A stretch of DNA of 64,000 nucleotides from assembly GCA_033964015.1 (NCBI GenBank), contig CM066919.1:29851459-29915458 (forward strand), given 5' to 3'. A program made the translations under genes and the position numbers. Positions 20,291 through 31,419 of this stretch are shown here, one piece after another; the first letter of the stretch is position 1; each line of letters starts with the position of its first letter. Source of the DNA: Scolanthus callimorphus (Eukaryota > Cnidaria > Anthozoa > Actiniaria > Edwardsiidae). The notes under the pieces were generated by a model that was given only the letters and a program-made list of their open reading frames with translations, was not told the DNA's origin and made no database searches.

Positions 20291-20680
20291 TAGACCTTTT
20301 TCCAAAATGGCCGCTGAAAATTAAAATCGATTTCTGTTAAAAATGAACACCAGCACTAGAACACACATCATCACTTTTAGTAAAACTACAAAATTTCGCT
20401 GCATTATATACAATATCTTCCGAGAAAACGAAAGTTGAAAATTTGAAAATTTACAGATGTTTGTATGACTGGGGGTATGCATCATAGCCCCAGTCATACA
20501 AATCTCTGTAAAAATTTCAATTTTCAGACTCTGCTTTCTCAGCCGACATGGCATTTGGCATAACGAAAATTTGAAGGATTGCTAATGTGATTATGCTCTT
20601 TCTAGTGCCAGTGTCTGATTTTCAGTCAGTTTAATTTTAAGACATGTGAATTTGCGGCGGCCATTTTGGAAAAAGGTCTA
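20291..20680. repeat. MITE with TAGACCTTTTTCCAAAATGG ends
   Basis: Left TAGACCTTTTTCCAAAATGG followed by CCGC; the right end is its inverted copy ending AAAAAGGTCTA. About 390 bp, with an inner inverted pair (TTTGTATGACTGGGG and CCCCAGTCATACAAA). Between XBP1 and KMT5A. Confidence 0.85.
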
Positions 20681-20936
20681 TTAAACAAGTCCAGCTAAAC
20701 TTATATTCCAAGAGATCAATTTTCAAGAGATCACCCCTTGAAATTTCGGGATATCTGTGTATACCCAGTCTCTCCCTTTCAGGAAACATCGGTATGTTTG
20801 ATTGGTCAAAGTGAGCATCTATTGTTCAATAGACCAATAGCAGCACCGGATACAAAATAAAACTTTCCGCTAGCTCAACGAGTTCAGTTTCATTGACATT
20901 AGCGACTTCGAATCGCTCGAGATTTGTGTTCCAGAA

Positions 20937-23900
20937 ATGCCAGCAAAAGGTAAACGCTCATTTCATCTCTGTGATTTTTTACCCGAGTACAGTGGCAGTG
21001 TAGTCAATGTGTTATCGGGAAAGATAAAATGCTTGAAAGCTGAGCGTCTTGCTCCAATAATTCATGTCTCATGTTGCCGGGACGCTATGGTGTAAAATCA
21101 AGCACGGTCTCCTCTGCTGTCTTATTTACTGATGAATACACTGGTGTTTCACAGGAAAGAAGCGAACCGCGGCCAAAAAGAAAGAAGAAATGCCACCTTC
21201 GGAAAGCCAAACGGCAGATAATGCTTCTTCATCCAAAGTAAGCCGTGAATGCCTATACCCTTTTGGTAGTATATTGAGAGCTGTTGACGTAGTTGTTTTG
21301 CCCTTCTGCGTTTTATTTCGTGTTTTTGGTCTTGGTGAAGAGTAGAAAGGAACATAAAATACTTCTCATATAAGGCAAAATGGGAAATTTACTGCAAGTT
21401 GACACTACTGGATGAGCTACCTCACAAGGAGTACACAACACAAGTGCAAATGCAAGCACACTCAGTCTGATAAACTTATGCCTGGTGCACACGACATGAT
21501 GATATGAGCGCCACTCTCTTATGCTGCTCTTATGCACATGTGTGAACATCCGACATAACATCGACATAGGCATAACGACATGGACACTTGTGTCCATGTA
21601 TGATGTTAGATTCGAGACAAAGTTCTGTAAAGCTATGGCTAAACTAGGAGTCCTAGGACACACATAGCATGCAACATTTGTGTCCTGCATGTTTCCCTGA
21701 GTGGCTAAACTAGTAAGCATTGCACACGTGTGCCTCAGAAAATTTACAATGTTCACGCTAGTTTAGCCAGGGCGTAATCATCACTTGCTCAGTCAGACCC
21801 CATTCACACGAGACTAGTACAATTCTGGTATGGTACCACCTGTTCATACAGTACATGTCAATCCTGGCATGTTTTGCAACAGTGTTCACACAGCCTAGCC
21901 GTGCCAAAATCGGTCCGGTACCACAGGTCCCGTGTGAACGTGTGATGGTACCGTACCAGAATTGTACCGATCTTGTGTGAACGGGGTCTCAGTTGTGCCT
22001 CGTGCAGGGCATATACCAACATCATACCTAATAATAACTGCCAGCACTTGCTTTTTTGTAATGTTTATAGGAAACTAATGTACAAGCATTATCCTCTCCA
22101 AAAAGTAAAGAAGTCACCAAGGAAATCACAAGTTATTTTCCTAAGTCCCCCTCTCCGAAGAAACCAGGGTTAGCAGATGAAGAAGAATCACCAGGGGAAA
22201 TAACCTCCATTTCTAAGAAGACCACTGAAACACCAGAACTCAAACATTCCAGTCAGGAAACAGAGAGAAAAGATGTCCAAAAGGATGAGGAGGAGGGAAG
22301 TTCTGGTACAAAGAAAGAAGAACAAAAAGAACAAAAGGGTATATCTTCTGTGTTATCAAGCCCAGGTGAATCTGCTGTGAAAGCTAAAAAGAAAAGGATG
22401 AGACAGAAAAATAAAGATCCAAACAAAGAGTGAGTTTACTCATAGCAAGGGCTAAAGCATGGTATAGTTTTGTTGTTTAAATAAGACAGATACACTTCCT
22501 TATTCTTTTTTCTGTCAGGACCAAGTCAAATGAGATTAAGCTTTCTTCATTGAGTACAGAGGCATAGCCAGAGGGGGACTTAGGGTATCTGGGCCCTCCT
22601 CTTTTGAACATGAATGGCGTAAAATGAACGATGATGGCGTAAAATGTGACGTCAAACTTTCTCTCACTCGGATTGGATGTTTATCAGACACACCTCCAAC
22701 ACACCCCGACCTAAATTTAGGTCGGTAAAAACTGGCAGGAAGCAAACGAGAAAAGTCTGTTGTACAAAATAAGCCAATAAAAAAAAGGAACAGCAGACTT
22801 TAGGAAAGTCTAGAATCTTCCCTGCTACAGGTCTCTTTTCCTTTGTATTGCTGAGCTGATGATTATTTTAGCAATTCACCAATCCTCAATGCATGTCATT
22901 AAGACCAAATGCCCTCCCCATTATTCTCATTGACACACTTCATTTGAGGCTCTGTTGGTGGACAAACCAAAAATCCTCAAATCTCACCTTCAACCAACTG
23001 CTAAAATGGAGAAGCTCTATGAATGAGAATTCTGTAAAAAGCAATATCCCTCACAACAACAAAATGTTCTGTTTTTAGAATCAAGATATCTCAGACAGTT
23101 ATAACAGAGCATTTTCAAGTTCGTAGAAGCCAGAGAAAATGTAAATCTACTGTTGAGGTAAGAAACTTTGAAACATTGCTGTTTATTGAAATTAATTGAA
23201 CCACATTTCCCTGAATGAACCCTACTAATTACTTCTGGTGAGTTTGTCATGAATATATCCCATGCTTTCTTGCACTTCCCTTTGGTACTAAGTTATTTAT
23301 TTTTCTGTAGGAAGAAAAACGACTAAAACTTGAAAATGCTGTCTTGAAGAACTTGGAAGAAGGAGTTGAGGTAGCTGGTACACTGATCCATATTAAATAA
23401 ATATATTCAAAATACTAGGAAGTTCATTTCCTACTTTAAACAGGGCTGGAAATAACAAAATAATCACTGGTGAAATGTAAATGCCTTGTACCAACATAAT
23501 AGGCGTAAGGCATAATTAGTTAAAAATCTCTCACACTTCCCTGGTATAAATCAATTAGAAGCAAACTTGGAAAAAACTGAGACAGTTGTTATACATCTAA
23601 GTAAGCTCACCTATGGGAGTATTCTCAGGGACATATATGGAGTTTTGGATAATATATACTCTTAGCATCAGGACATCTTTCAGTTGTCAAAATAATAAAT
23701 AATATAAATCTTGTCCAATGTTTGGAATTTATTCTAGATCAAGCAAGTTGAGGGTAAAGGGAGAGGTGTATTTGCAACTCAGTCTTTCAGTAAGGGAGAC
23801 TTTGTTTGTGAATATGCAGGAGAGTTGATTAACTACAACACAGCAAAAGAAAGAGAGCAGGCATACTCACAGAACACAGATATTGGATGCTACATGTATT

Positions 23901-24304
23901 ACTTCAATTTTAAAAACAAGAAATACTGGTAAGAGAGAACATTCTTTCTTTCTGAATGTAACAGGGGTTATCAGATAATTTTTTAAAAATGAAGGCATTG
24001 TATTAATTTACATAGTATTAATTTATTTAGTACCTGAAAAAATTGTTCATTCAAAATTATTCATTCAGCCCTCTTGTGTAACTTTCTTCACAGTGTTGAT
24101 GCAACCAAAGAGTCTGGTCGTCTTGGAAGATTGTTGAACCACAGTGTTAATGGGAACTGTACCACTAAACTTATCTCTATCAAGGACAGACCCTATCTAA
24201 TTCTAGTGACATCACAAAATGTTGAGCCTGGGGAGGAACTATTGTATGACTATGGAGAGCGCAGCAAAGATGTTGTAGAATCACATCCTTGGCTGAAGGC
24301 ATGA
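20937..24304 (+). CDS. KMT5A: KMT5A (SETD8/PR-Set7), histone H4 lysine-20 monomethyltransferase
   Basis: Exons 20937..20949, 21155..21237, 22071..22429, 23079..23157, 23311..23370, 23738..23928 and 24094..24304 (TGA); phases agree and the sum gives 331 aa. Nuclear enzyme that monomethylates H4K20, linked to replication, mitosis and chromatin compaction. The first 180 or so residues are basic and Ser/Lys-rich (SYFPKSPSPKKPG). Exon 4 holds QTVITEHFQVRRSQRK, in the position of the PCNA-interacting degron. The SET domain starts at about residue 215: GKGRGVFA, FSKGDFVCEYAGELI, GCYMYYF, CVDATKESGRLGRLLNHS, GEELLYDYGERS, ending SHPWLKA, all close to vertebrate KMT5A. First coding exon is only 13 nt. 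Confidence 0.96.
21795..21989. repeat. MITE, GACCCCGTTCACAC family (KMT5A intron 2)
   Basis: Left AGACCCCATTCACACGAGAC and right end its inverted counterpart ending GTGTGAACGGGGTCT. Inner inverted blocks (ACAATTCTGGTA and TACCAGAATTGT; GGTACC.GTT). Related copies at 37631-37960 and 40261-40539. Confidence 0.85.
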
Positions 24305-24669
24305 TCAAAATTAAATAATTTTATCATGCTCCCATTTGATATGGACTGATTCTCAATGGGTCTATCCACCCTTCCCATAATGCAATGCTTCGCCATATAT
24401 GTTACTATAAAAATACAGAGACTTCACAAAAGGCTTTTATTTTTGTCCATTTAGTGTGATTTACCACACAAAGGAAATTAAAGCTCCTAACAGTACAGTC
24501 CCATTGCATCAAGTCAGAGTTTCTGATGCTCTGTTTCATGCTAAACAAAAACAAAGCAATGCATTATGGCCAGGGTATGTAAGCTCCTTTGATATCCGAA
24601 GGACAAGAAAATATAAAATGTGGAGTACCGGTATGTGAAATACAATTATACTGTCTCAAGGTCAATGTA

Positions 24670-24808
24670 GAGTGGTTTCCATAAACCCATGGAATACACT
24701 TTAGCATATAGTAGTAAAACACTCTAATTTCTTTTTTTCTTTTGCACTGGCTGGACTTCTACACTTTGACTATTACACTTTGTTCCACGGGTTTATGAAA
24801 ACCACTCG
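24670..24808. repeat. Short MITE with GAGTGGTTT...AAACCACTC ends
   Basis: Left AGAGTGGTTTCCATAAACCC and right GGGTTTATGAAAACCACTC are inverted. 139 bp, 3' of KMT5A. Confidence 0.75.
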
Positions 24809-25248
24809 ACTTGTACAAGACTGTTCACCATAAGAGAGCAGGTAGGAACTCAACATAAGGTACAAGCTCAACAACATTCCATACAAACATTCTAGATGCT
24901 TTTCTGCAATACATTTTAATATATTATTTCATTCTAATTGTTATGTGCTGTTTTAGGCACACTGAAGTGGTTTGAGATATTTCTCATTTGCACAGGATTT
25001 TAGTCAAATAAAAAAATGTATAAAAATTATTATTTCAACTATAGTGACCCAAATCATGACTACAAAAACTGCCTTTACCAGATGAGAAGAGACAGTTGCA
25101 GGGACTGTAGTAAATGTTTGAGGTGAAGGGGGGCTTTATATAAGACTTAAATGTCTGATCTTTTTATGCAAAAGGTTATAGCTCAGGCATGAATCTAAGG
25201 GTTAAACAATGATGGTTTATAATGAAGTTTGAAAATCAAATATCACAC

Positions 25249-25493
25249 ATTGGGCAGTTGCATGTCATATCCACACTCCCCCTGTTGAGGACCTCAGAAT
25301 TCCAGTGTGGGTGGTCACCAAAAAGTACTGGAATTCCAGAGTGGGTACCCGGTGGGTATCCCACATGGATTTACAGGATGGGTAAACAATGTCAAGGGTG
25401 GCCATGAGAAACTTCACTGGAATTACATTTTCAGGGTGGGTACCTGAACCTGAGGTCCTCAACATATTATGTTTGAGACTGCAAAACTGGTTC
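25249..25493. repeat. Repeat copy of the TGGGCAGT family (right end decayed)
   Basis: Begins CATTGGGCAGTTGCATGTCAT and continues with CCACACTCCCCCTGTTGAGG, then several GGTGGGTA/GGAATTCCAG motifs, as in 27724-27971. A shorter relative lies near 35595-35745. Confidence 0.65.
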
Positions 25494-25571
25494 CAAACAA
25501 TGGCTAATAGTCTCCTGTTAAAAAGGCATTATCCATGTAACCTAAACACTCTGACCAGAAATGTGCCAAAA

Positions 25572-25869
25572 TAGACCAATTTCGATATATTCTCATCTCG
25601 TATAGTTCTCATCTTATAGGTATAATTTCCTTTGTGACCTGTTATGTATTGCATTGTATTGTAGAGTATTTGTTTTGTTTTTTCCCACAGGCCTCCATTT
25701 AAACCAGCTCTGCTGAATATGTTAATATCCGTACTTGAGTCCAAGGCTCAGGGGAATAAATAAAAACAAACCACATCAGCATCGAAAAATGAATCATTTA
25801 TTTCTTTTGTTTTATTCACCTGAGCCTCGTATTCAAGCTAGAATTTTGATATATCAAAATTGGTCTGTT
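25572..25869. repeat. MITE with ATAGACCAATTTCGATATAT ends
   Basis: Left TAGACCAATTTCGATATAT and right ATATATCAAAATTGGTCTGTTA are inverted with a few mismatches. An inner inverted pair around 25733-25820 (CTTGAGTCCAAGGCTCAGG against CCTGAGCCTCGTATTCAAG) adds a second arm. Intergenic between KMT5A and NUDT6. Confidence 0.75.
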
Positions 25870-26537
25870 AAGCCTTTTATTATAAAGGTGCTTAGTTCCA
25901 CCATAAGGTCCAGGCCTATTTCTGAGAAATTTTCTAGAATGTGGTGACATATTTGAGCGAGGGAAATCATTAAATCAAGAATTTAACATTTATCTACTAC
26001 AATCAAGTTTAGATGTGAGAGCACAATATACAAAAACAGTCTAACCTAGTACCCCCTCCCTGGGTCCCTTGCCTTCCATAAAACAACACTAGGGTTCATA
26101 TGCTTTCTGAATGACAAAAATCCAGGATCATCTTTACTCATTTCTGCAGGAGTTTTAATGCCCCCCCCCCCCCAAAAAAAAAAGAAAACATGCTTTAAAA
26201 GAAGCTGCTTTACTATATTGGACCGATCTATGGCAATTTACATCCTTTTTTTTATATTCACACTTGTTGCAGTATGATAACAGTTCTGATGTCATAATTT
26301 GCAGCCCAAAATCACAGACTCACAGAACTTCAATCACATTTGAGTTGAAACATTTTTCCAGGATTTTCCTTAAGATCCCAGGAAGGAAATGAAAATCCAG
26401 GATGCATACGAACCCTGAAGCAAGGATAGCCAAATTGTTTCTGTACAAATTTATTTAACATAATGTTTTGTGGAAAACAGCTCTTAGTTCACTGCTACAT
26501 AAAAATTACAATATTGCAATTCTAATATAATCTGTTT

Positions 26538-29500
26538 TCAAAGCTTATGGGTTTGTGGGAAATTCAAACTATAAAATACTACATCTCTGTTATATAGGTG
26601 CATTTCTGTTGGGGAGAGCTTAATTTTACGATCTTCATTTAAGAAATTATCTCTAAAGCTTTTGGCAATAAACTTGTTTGATTCATTTACCATTGGACTG
26701 TCAATATATTCGTGCACCTGCAAAAAGGAGATGGAAATTAGAAATATAGCTACAATTTCATGTTCAACACAAAGGATGGGCTGCGCAGAAGATCAGAAAA
26801 AATCTGAGTTTCCATGAAAGGTTTCTGCAAATTTTCCTTTTCATACAACAGCAATTTGTTGTAGTCCCTATTGATTTTAAGCAATACTTATTACATCCAT
26901 CCACTGTGCAGCTGATATCTCACCAGGGTCACATTTAATTTCTGTTGTATTTGCTCTCATCAAACAGATAAAATACATATCAGAGCACCCAAGCCGAAAG
27001 TCTGGGATGTGCCTGACGCAAACCAAAGAAATAAACTCAGTTTCTATTCCAGTTTCTTCCAACACCTCCCTTTTTGCTGTCTCCCGAATATCTTCCTCTA
27101 AAAACAGAAAACACATTTATATAACAATATTGACAAGGATTCAAAGAGAATTTGGAACATTTTCTCAAAGATTCCAGGGAAAACCACAAGGGTATGGTAA
27201 AGAGAATTATGATAAAATTCCTGATAAAGTAAATAAGACAATAATACTTGCACTATCTGGTATACAAGCCACCTTGGATCTGGCCTTTATTACTGAGAGT
27301 GTCTTGATTCTAGTTTGAACTCTGGTTTTCTCCTAGCAGGAGCTTTTGCATACCTGCTCCAAAATTGGGAGATTGTTTTTCAAATACAACAACTTACTGT
27401 ATGAAGAAATCACAAGAAATATACCCAGGAGACATACAGTAAATATATGGAAAGTTTCAATGTTTTTCCCAGGAGACTAAGAGTAAAGCCGGGAGTCTCC
27501 CACGTAAACAAGGAGAGTTTGTATCTATTGTTGCAATATTATATGCTTACTATAGTCAGCCATTCCTCCAGGAAGTTTCCAATGATCTTTTGTTCTAAAT
27601 CTCTCCTGGACAACAAGCAGCTTCCCATCATCTCTGATAACAAACCCTCCAACTCCTATCAATAGTAGTTGTGATTGTTACAAAGATCATGCTCAGGGAG
27701 ATGCAAGGAAAAGAGACAAGCATTGGGCAGTTGCATTTAATAGCCACACTCCCCCTGCTGAGGTTCAGAATTCTGGGGTGGGTGGTCATCAAAAAGCACT
27801 GGAATTCAAGGGTGGGTATCCAAAAGAAAAGGATTTTCAGGGTGGGTAAACAATTCCCAGAGTGGTCATGAGAACATTCACTGGAATTCCAGGGTGGTTA
27901 GGGACAACTTAAAATGTCAAGGGTGGGTAGCTGGACCTGAGTTCTCAACAGGGGGGTGCAGAGACTGCCCATTGCAGGTGAAGAATGAATTTAAAGAGCC
28001 CTAGTCAGCCACTCCTTTGTTATTGTTTTCATTCAACAGGACAGTCATACTTAGATGCTTTCTCTGTCTTGGTATGTTGCTAGGGTGACAAAATGGAGGC
28101 TGACAGAGGCTCTTTACATGCAATATAGAATAGAATATAATATAGAAGGAATATGATCTGACTTGCCTGGTGCAACATGCCCTACCCATGATCTATCATG
28201 CTCAAGATGACTGCTGGGCAAAATCTAGACCACCAAGTCGTTTTCCTTCAAAACTGCTATAGTGTATGCTCAGTTTTGATGATTTTCATTCTATATGCAC
28301 TTACCTATATAACTTATTCCAAATGTTGGCAGACCATTTCTCTCATTTGTAGGCAGCCATTTTGTCATCATGAGATAACATGGATAGCAGTGATGATATA
28401 CAAATCCATGCTGTTACAAATTAATCATAAAAAATTATTTAAAAAACATTTGTGATCACATAAACTGTTCCTGACTCTTTATATTATATATGATTTATAT
28501 GGAGTTAGACCTATTTAAAGGGAGGCTGTCACGCAACTGCGCAGCTGTTTTGCGCATCTCAAAACTAAGAAGTATCGTCCCGTAACGATGGCCAGCGAAG
28601 GCTGAAAACCACGAAAACAATCTGTTTTAATCTCGCTATTTCTCGATCCATCCTACCAAATGTTTACGTTTTACATATTCTTCAATAGTTCCTGACAGGA
28701 TGGTCTAACATAGTTTTGCTCAGTGATCGTTCCTGGAGCATGCGCGTATCCTGACAGCCTCCCTTTAAATACATTTACTTACTTTAACTGCTATACATAT
28801 GAATGAGCTCATTTCAATTGGTACTCTGATCCACACCCCTCTTATCTGAGAGTTTCTGTAGTGTTCTAAAGAAGCTAGACATGGATTCAAATTTTAGTGA
28901 CTGGTATTTTATTATGCAGTGGCTATGTATATGGTAACCATACTTTGATTTTCTATTTGTATAGCAATTTCTAAAATGCTACTAGTATTATAAAACCAAA
29001 ATGGCATTAGAGCACAACTTTCTATGAGAATGTGTGATGTTGGGAGACACGAGAGCATTGTAAATCTATTAGAGCCGCAGGCAAGTGTTTTTACAACAGT
29101 CTGAGTGTCTTTCTCAAAATCACAAGACAAGTGCTCTGTGACAAAGCCACAGAAAGTTGTGCTTTACTGCTTTTATGAAATAGCAAGGAAAACCATTGCT
29201 TTTTCAGTGAAATAGGGCATAGATTTGGACAAACAATCAACAATCACAGCTTTTCATTTAGGTATATAAATTACACCTACCTATCAAACGTCTTTCAAAT
29301 TCTTCATTGTCTGCATCCTTTAAGTTTTCTTTTTCAAGATCAACAGTTATCCCCTTAAACCTGACACAGAAAACAACATTGAAAGTGACGCATTGTAGGT
29401 ATTAATATTGATATTGCAATAAGCTTGATATAAGCAATGCATTCTTGTAAAAAAGCAGAATTTAAGCGAGCTCCTTCGACAGAACTCTTGTATGGGGCAA

Positions 29501-29566
29501 GGACAAAACGCTGACCCCGGATCCTTGGACCCCTAGTCCATGAAACCCTGGTGGACTAGTCCATGG

Positions 29567-29621
<55 letters not shown>

Positions 29622-31188
29622 ATGGACTAGTGGTCCATGGACCCCCGTCAAAATTGTTTTAGATGGATTTTTAGACGAAAAAAAAAATATATTGGAGATT
29701 CTCAATCTATAATATTTTAAGCTGTTTGAAAATGGCTTTGTTGTGGAAAGCATGTCGAGCTTACTACCATCATGGATGGGATACTTATCACTGACACAGG
29801 GTTGCAAGCTGTTTTTTTCGCGAAACTACATTGTGATGTTTGGGGAAAAAAACCATGATTCAATTTTTAGAATGCAGTTTAAATGTATTTGAAGCATCTT
29901 TGATGGGGATACTACCAAAAACATTCATTGACTTTTGAAATCGCCCCTTTTACTGGGTTTTGAGCACCATGATTGCCTACCAATTTAAGAACACCCTTGA
30001 TCTGAAAACCTGAAACATCGACTTCAGTTTAATTAAGCAGCCAGCAACTCATCTCAGAGTTTATTCTTGATGCATGCTCTTGATGGCTTTCCTAGGCAAA
30101 TCTGTGTTAAGAAACATGGAGCTTAGCGAGATCACTTTTTTGCTAAAGAAAACCTAAACAACAACATTTTCTGGGTTTGAGCTACAAATTGTAAAAACAA
30201 AACTAATTCAACTTAAATGGACAGCTCCCGTTAAATGAAATGTTAGCAATGGCCGACAGCGTCTCCCCGCTAAAGAAAATGCCTGTATGGCAGCTTTTCT
30301 CCTCGCATCGATTTCGAAAATCTAACACCAGCTTGCAACCCTGAGTGATATGTATACCATCCATGGTGGTTAGTTAGCTCAACAGGCTTTCCACCTCGGA
30401 GCCTTTTCAAACGGCTTAAAATATTATCAATATAGAGAAAAAAAATGTTCATCCAAAAATCCATCTAAAAATTTTTTGATGTGGGGTCCATGGACCACTA
30501 GTCCATGGGGGATCCATGGACCCGGGGACAGCGTTTTGTCCTTGCCCTCTTGTATGATGTTAAGCAATTATTGGATGAGGTTTTTGTGATTTCCAGAATA
30601 AACAATGTCGAGACAGGTGGAATCAGGCGAGGCCGTGAGGCCGAGCCTGATTCCACTTGGCGAGACAATTGTTTATTCTGGAAATCACAAAAACCAAATT
30701 CAATAATTGTTTTATTATACATTGATTCAGTAAAAATACTTTTTTTTCTGTCAAGCACTTTCTTTTACACAAGCGCCTTGTTAGATAGGAAAAACATTCA
30801 AGTGATCTAGTCCCATTATGCATTGCGCGCGTAGGATCAAGAATCAGCATGCTGATTCTTGGAGACCATCAAAGTGCGTGATTCCTAAAGTAAAGCGCGC
30901 GCACTTAGCCAATCAGAATCGAGATACATAGTGAATAGTGAATACAATGTATAATAGTTACTCTTCGTGTTTCAGCAGGTAATCTTATTAGGATCCGCTT
31001 TCGTGCTGACACTCGGACCGCTTGCATAACAGCAGTGTCAACAGTATGTTTGATCATATTCATGGATCGTAGAAAATCCATGCTTTGATCGATCGATTTT
31101 TGATATCTGATTCTTCAAGTACTTACATGTCTGCTTTTCCTTTAAAAATATCCTGGTTTTCTGATTCAAGATTATTAAGATTTGCCAT
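26538..31188 (-). CDS. NUDT6: NUDT6-like Nudix hydrolase
   Basis: Minus-strand exons 31188..31127, 29360..29281, 28865..28783, 28224..28167 (tentative), 27655..27551, 27097..26895 and 26717..26538 (stop); lengths sum to 771 nt, 256 aa. Nudix enzymes cleave nucleoside-diphosphate derivatives; the substrate of the NUDT6 group is not settled. N-terminal NUDT6-specific part: FKGITVDLEKENL, EFERRLIEHYRNSQIRGVWIRVP. Nudix domain: VGGFVIRDDGKLLVVQE, WKLPGG and a complete Nudix box GMADYKEDIRETAKREVLEE plus TGI. SDMYFICLM and QWMDV follow, as in vertebrate NUDT6. The fourth exon has a GC donor and weak family similarity; the usual HHA block is not visible, so this segment may be wrong. Confidence 0.88.
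27724..27971. repeat. MITE with TGGGCAGT/ACTGCCCA ends, GGTGGGTA-rich inside
   Basis: Termini TGGGCAGTTGCA and GAGACTGCCCA are inverted. The body is a run of imperfect short repeats (GGTGGGTA, ATTCCAGGGTGG). Related copy at 25249-25493. Sits in a NUDT6 intron. Confidence 0.75.
27993..28118. repeat. MITE copy, GGCTGACAGAGGCTCTTTA family (copy 2)
   Basis: Left TTTAAAGAGCC.TAGTCAGCC and right GGCTGACAGAGGCTCTTTA are inverted. Shares the inner CTCGGTATGTTGCTAGG.TGACAAAATGG block with copies at 8203-8425 and 48885-48940. NUDT6 intron. Confidence 0.75.
28514..28769. repeat. MITE with TTTAAAGGGAGGCTGTCA ends
   Basis: Left TTTAAAGGGAGGCTGTCA and right TGACAGCCTCCCTTTAAA are perfect 18-bp inverted copies. 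Its right end lies 13 bp from the end of NUDT6 exon 28783..28865, inside the intron that follows it. Confidence 0.9.
29495..30547. mobile_element. 1.05-kb Mutator-like non-autonomous element in NUDT6 intron 1
   Basis: Ends GGGCAAGGACAAAACGCTG and CAGCGTTTTGTCCTTGCCC are inverted. The 9-bp sequence TCTTGTATG flanks both sides (29486-29494 and 30548-30556), a target duplication of Mutator length. Subterminal palindromes based on ACTAGTCCATGGACC occur near both ends, with a C-run of almost 50 nt (about 29571-29619) inside the left one. No transposase seen. Confidence 0.85.
30565..30709. repeat. Foldback MITE beside the Mutator-like element
   Basis: Left CAATTATTGGATGAGGTTTTTGTGATT region and right AATCACAAAAACC..ATTCAATAATTG are inverted, with an inner pair GTGGAATCAGGC/GCCTGATTCCAC. 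145 bp; begins 9 bp after the target duplication of the element at 29495-30547. Confidence 0.8.
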
Positions 31189-31419
31189 ATTTTAATCCGC
31201 AAAAACAACTCACCACCATCCGCACGTACAAAGCATCGATATGTCAATTTCTTGCAGGCGTTCCTCGAGCCGGATTTCACGGGCCTGGCTACCAAGTTCA
31301 AAGGCTTGGCTACCTGAGTTGTATTCGATGAATTTTAAAATGGCGGCAAGATGGAGACTGAAAAAGATGACGAAATAAAAGATCTCTTTGTTGAAATTGG
31401 CTAAGAGCAGGAAGACAAG
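31189..31419. promoter_or_regulatory. Bidirectional promoter between NUDT6 and PELO
   Basis: Only 231 bp separate the two divergent start codons. The PELO side contains two short upstream ORFs, ATG at about 31339 and ATG at about 31351, both ending before or around 31404, upstream of the PELO ATG at 31420. No TATA box is evident. Confidence 0.6.

Noticed and set aside
29556..29807. ORF with a long poly-Gly tract on the minus strand
   Set aside because: Product of the C-run inside the transposon at 29495-30547, not a protein.
30360..30420. tRNA-like string GTTAGCTCAACAGG
   Set aside because: Cannot be folded into a cloverleaf; no matching acceptor stem or B box.
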